DNA from: Tannerella serpentiformis
GTDB taxonomy: Bacteria > Bacteroidota > Bacteroidia > Bacteroidales > Tannerellaceae
Assembly: GCF_003033925.1 (NCBI RefSeq)
Contig: NZ_CP028365.1
Location: forward strand, 310,001 to 374,000
Direction of reading: 5' to 3'
DNA length: 64,000 bases
Below, in pieces: positions 62,026-64,000 of the stretch. The notes below the pieces were generated by a model, which had not been told where the DNA came from, searched no databases, and worked only from the letters and a program-made list of their open reading frames with translations. Both the position numbers and the translations under genes were made by a program. The number at the start of each line of letters is the position of its first letter. The first letter of the stretch is position 1.

Positions 62026-62715
62026 ATGAAGATTCTCATCATCGAAGACGACCCCTCGCTGCGCGAACTGATCGCCCAATCGCTTACCAACCGCGAGCGC
62101 GCCGTGGTTGAAACGGCCGACAACCTTCGCTCGGCGCTCTACAAGATCGAGGACTACGACTACGATTGCGTCCTACTCGACATCATGCTGCCCGACGGTA
62201 GCGGCTTCACCCTTCTGGAGCGCCTCAAGGCGATGAAGAAGCGCGAGAGCGTGATCATCATCTCTGCACGCGACACGACGGACGACAAGGTGGCCGGGCT
62301 GGAGCTTGGCGCCGACGACTATCTGGCTAAACCCTTCCACCTGGCCGAACTGCATGCGCGCATCCGCAGTGTCGTCCGCCGCAGCCGACAGGCCGGCGAG
62401 GCGGATATCCGGCTGGGCAACGTCCGACTGCTGCCGGAGACGTTCCAAGTTTTCGTCGCCGGCCGCGAGCTCAGTCTCGGACGTAAGGAGTACGGCATCT
62501 TGGCCTACTTCTTCCATCGCCCGGGCCACCTGATCAATAAGGAGACGCTGGCCGAGGCCGTCTGGGGCGACCATGTCGACCAGGCCGACAACTTCGACTT
62601 TGTCTATGCCCAGATGAAGAACCTCCGCCGTAAGCTCACCGACGCCGGCGCCACGATCCAGCTCAAATCCGTCTACGGCTTCGGCTACAAACTGATCGAA
62701 GACACGGAGACATGA
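62026..62715 (+). CDS. OmpR/PhoB-type response regulator
   Basis: 229 residues from the ATG at 62026 (MKILIIEDDPSLRELIAQSL); a longer frame from 61963 begins before the promoter. Receiver domain with the acidic pair in IIEDD, phospho-acceptor Asp52 in LLDIMLPDG and Lys102 in GADDYLAKPF. Winged-helix output domain (about 130-226) with LGRKEYGILAYFFHRPG and LKSVYGFGYKL. Overlaps the sensor kinase start by 4 bp (ATGA), so the pair is cotranscribed. Confidence 0.95.
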   Translation: MKILIIEDDPSLRELIAQSLTNRERAVVETADNLRSALYKIEDYDYDCVLLDIMLPDGSGFTLLERLKAMKKRESVIIISARDTTDDKVAGLELGADDYLAKPFHLAELHARIRSVVRRSRQAGEADIRLGNVRLLPETFQVFVAGRELSLGRKEYGILAYFFHRPGHLINKETLAEAVWGDHVDQADNFDFVYAQMKNLRRKLTDAGATIQLKSVYGFGYKLIEDTET

Positions 62716-64000
62716 AGCTCATCTATCGCATCCTCCTCCACCTCTCCGTCGTTCTCTCGGCCGTCCTCACCGGGTGGGCCATCTACTTCTACGCCGGCAT
62801 CGTGGAGGAGGTCAACGACGAGACCGACGACGCCCTCGACGACTACGCCGAGCGCATCATCCGTCGCTACCTGGCCGGCGTCCATCTGCCCTCCGAAGAC
62901 AATGGCACGAACAACAGTTTCTATGTCCACGCCGTGACGGAGGACTACCTCCATCACCATCCCGCCATCGAGTACATCGACGAATCCGTCTTCATCGCTG
63001 AAAAAGGTGAGACCGAACCCGCGCGTACCCTCCGCACCGTCTTTCGCGACCGTGCAGGGCGCTACTTCCTGCTTTCCGTCAGCACGCCCACGATCGATAA
63101 AGACGACCTCAAGCAGGCCATCCTCTGGCGCATCATCACGCTCTACGTTGCGCTCCTCGTCACCATCCTCACCGTCAACGTCTGGGTTTACAGTCGCAGC
63201 ATGCGCCCCCTGTACCGCCTCCTCCGTTGGCTTGACACCTACACCGTCGGCCGATCGCACACGCCACTCACGGCCCACTCGGCCGTCACCGAGTTTCGCC
63301 GACTCTACGACGCCGTGCGCCGCCACACCGACCGCACCGAGCAGGCTTTCGAGCAACAAAAGCAGTTCATCGGCAACGCCTCGCACGAGCTTCAGACGCC
63401 GCTGGCCGTCAGCCTAGGCCGCCTCGAACTCCTGGCCGACAGTACGCCCGCGCTCACCGAAGCCCAACTCGCCGAGGTGATCAAAACGCAGCAGACGCTC
63501 CGCCGTGCCGTGCGCCTGAACCGCTCGCTGCTCTTCCTCACCAAGATCGACAATCGGCAGTTCCTCGACCAGACCGACCTCTGCCTCGACGCCCTCCTCC
63601 GCCGCGATCTGGAAGATCTGCAAGAGGTCTACGCCTCGCGCCGCATTACCGTCGACCTCACCGCCGTCGATCCGCCCCTCCGTGCATCCATGCACGAATC
63701 TCTGGCCGACGCCCTCGTCTCCAACCTGCTCAAGAACGCCTTCGTCCACAATCACTCCGACGGACGCATCCTGATTCGCATCACCACCCCCACCCTCACT
63801 ATCGCCAACACAGGCCCCGCCGCCTCGCTCGATCCCACCCACCTCTTCGACCGCTTCCATCAGGGCCCCCACCGCGTCGAAGGCTCCACCGGCCTGGGGC
63901 TCTCCATCGTCCGTGCCATCTGCCGCCTCTACACCATCGACATCCGCTACGCCTTCACCGCCGACCGTCTCCACACCTTCACGCTCACCTTCCCCCTCAC
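62712..64000 (+). CDS. Sensor histidine kinase, 3' end beyond the window
   Basis: 429 codons are present and the frame is still open at base 64000. Two membrane helices (about 8-30 and 140-160) bracket a periplasmic sensor of about 110 residues. A short linker of about 40 residues (MRPLYRLLRWLDTY onwards, HAMP-like) precedes the H-box with His225 in FIGNASHELQTPLAVSLGRL. The ATPase domain has LLKNAFVHN (N-box), the ANTGPAA segment and GSTGLGLSIVRAIC (G-box); only its last residues are missing. Partner of the overlapping regulator. Signal unknown. Confidence 0.93.
   Translation, partial: MKLIYRILLHLSVVLSAVLTGWAIYFYAGIVEEVNDETDDALDDYAERIIRRYLAGVHLPSEDNGTNNSFYVHAVTEDYLHHHPAIEYIDESVFIAEKGETEPARTLRTVFRDRAGRYFLLSVSTPTIDKDDLKQAILWRIITLYVALLVTILTVNVWVYSRSMRPLYRLLRWLDTYTVGRSHTPLTAHSAVTEFRRLYDAVRRHTDRTEQAFEQQKQFIGNASHELQTPLAVSLGRLELLADSTPALTEAQLAEVIKTQQTLRRAVRLNRSLLFLTKIDNRQFLDQTDLCLDALLRRDLEDLQEVYASRRITVDLTAVDPPLRASMHESLADALVSNLLKNAFVHNHSDGRILIRITTPTLTIANTGPAASLDPTHLFDRFHQGPHRVEGSTGLGLSIVRAICRLYTIDIRYAFTADRLHTFTLTFPL

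Overview
The window looks like the chromosome of a GC-rich anaerobe of the order Bacteroidales, probably close to Tannerella/Porphyromonas. The genus is a guess. Grounds: TAnnTTTG-type -7 promoter boxes before many genes, few Shine-Dalgarno sites, a DUF4827 lipoprotein, a tryptophanase of the Porphyromonas type, pyruvate-formate lyase, pyruvate phosphate dikinase, a bacteroidal TamB and pyruvoyl-type arginine decarboxylase. No tRNA, rRNA, transposase, prophage or CRISPR array was seen.

Layout. 0-6.2 kb: 3' part of a CDF metal exporter, a small HigA-like remnant, then a five-gene minus-strand operon (dCMP deaminase, S41 protease, 5-formyl-THF cyclo-ligase, sensor kinase, response regulator). 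6.2-11 kb: a large repeat block, threonine synthase and an apgM-type protein that is probably the missing homoserine kinase. 11-14 kb: acetyltransferase, tryptophanase, DUF4827 lipoprotein. 14.5-20.2 kb: a minus-strand operon of a Ni-CO dehydrogenase-family enzyme (CooS) with a histidine-rich N-terminus, an SsuABC-like ABC importer and a CbiM-type Co/Ni permease. 22-25 kb: an FAD/Fe-S D-lactate-dehydrogenase-like enzyme. 25-35 kb: TamB, a double-PDZ secreted protein, MutS2, an M48 lipoprotein protease. 35.8-46.6 kb: PPDK, RlmD, a small protein, an MltF-like transglycosylase, a split chromate transporter, an NrnA-type phosphoesterase. 46.9-51.7 kb: type II NADH dehydrogenase and PflB/PflA. 52.7-53.3 kb: a DUF4160/DUF2442 pair. 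53.4-58.6 kb: a four-gene TolC/HlyD/ABC-2 efflux operon. 59-64 kb: cysteine synthase, a LuxR-type regulator, arginine decarboxylase and a two-component system cut by the window end.

The most unusual property is intergenic. At least twelve gaps or gap segments carry tandem arrays. Each array has its own sequence, but nearly all share a unit length of 40-43 bp (about four helical turns), usually with one T or A run and often a small hairpin per unit. Together they fill roughly 5 kb (about 8%). They occur in divergent, convergent and same-strand gaps and even between the two halves of the chromate transporter. I do not recognise this as a described element class. A second intergenic family consists of short hairpins with differing but self-complementary arms joined by a constant ACTACC linker (9.3-9.6, 11.85-11.95 and 57.1 kb). 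The second main lead is the CooS operon: a His-rich metal-binding tail fused to CooS, and an aspartate where I expect a C-cluster cysteine.
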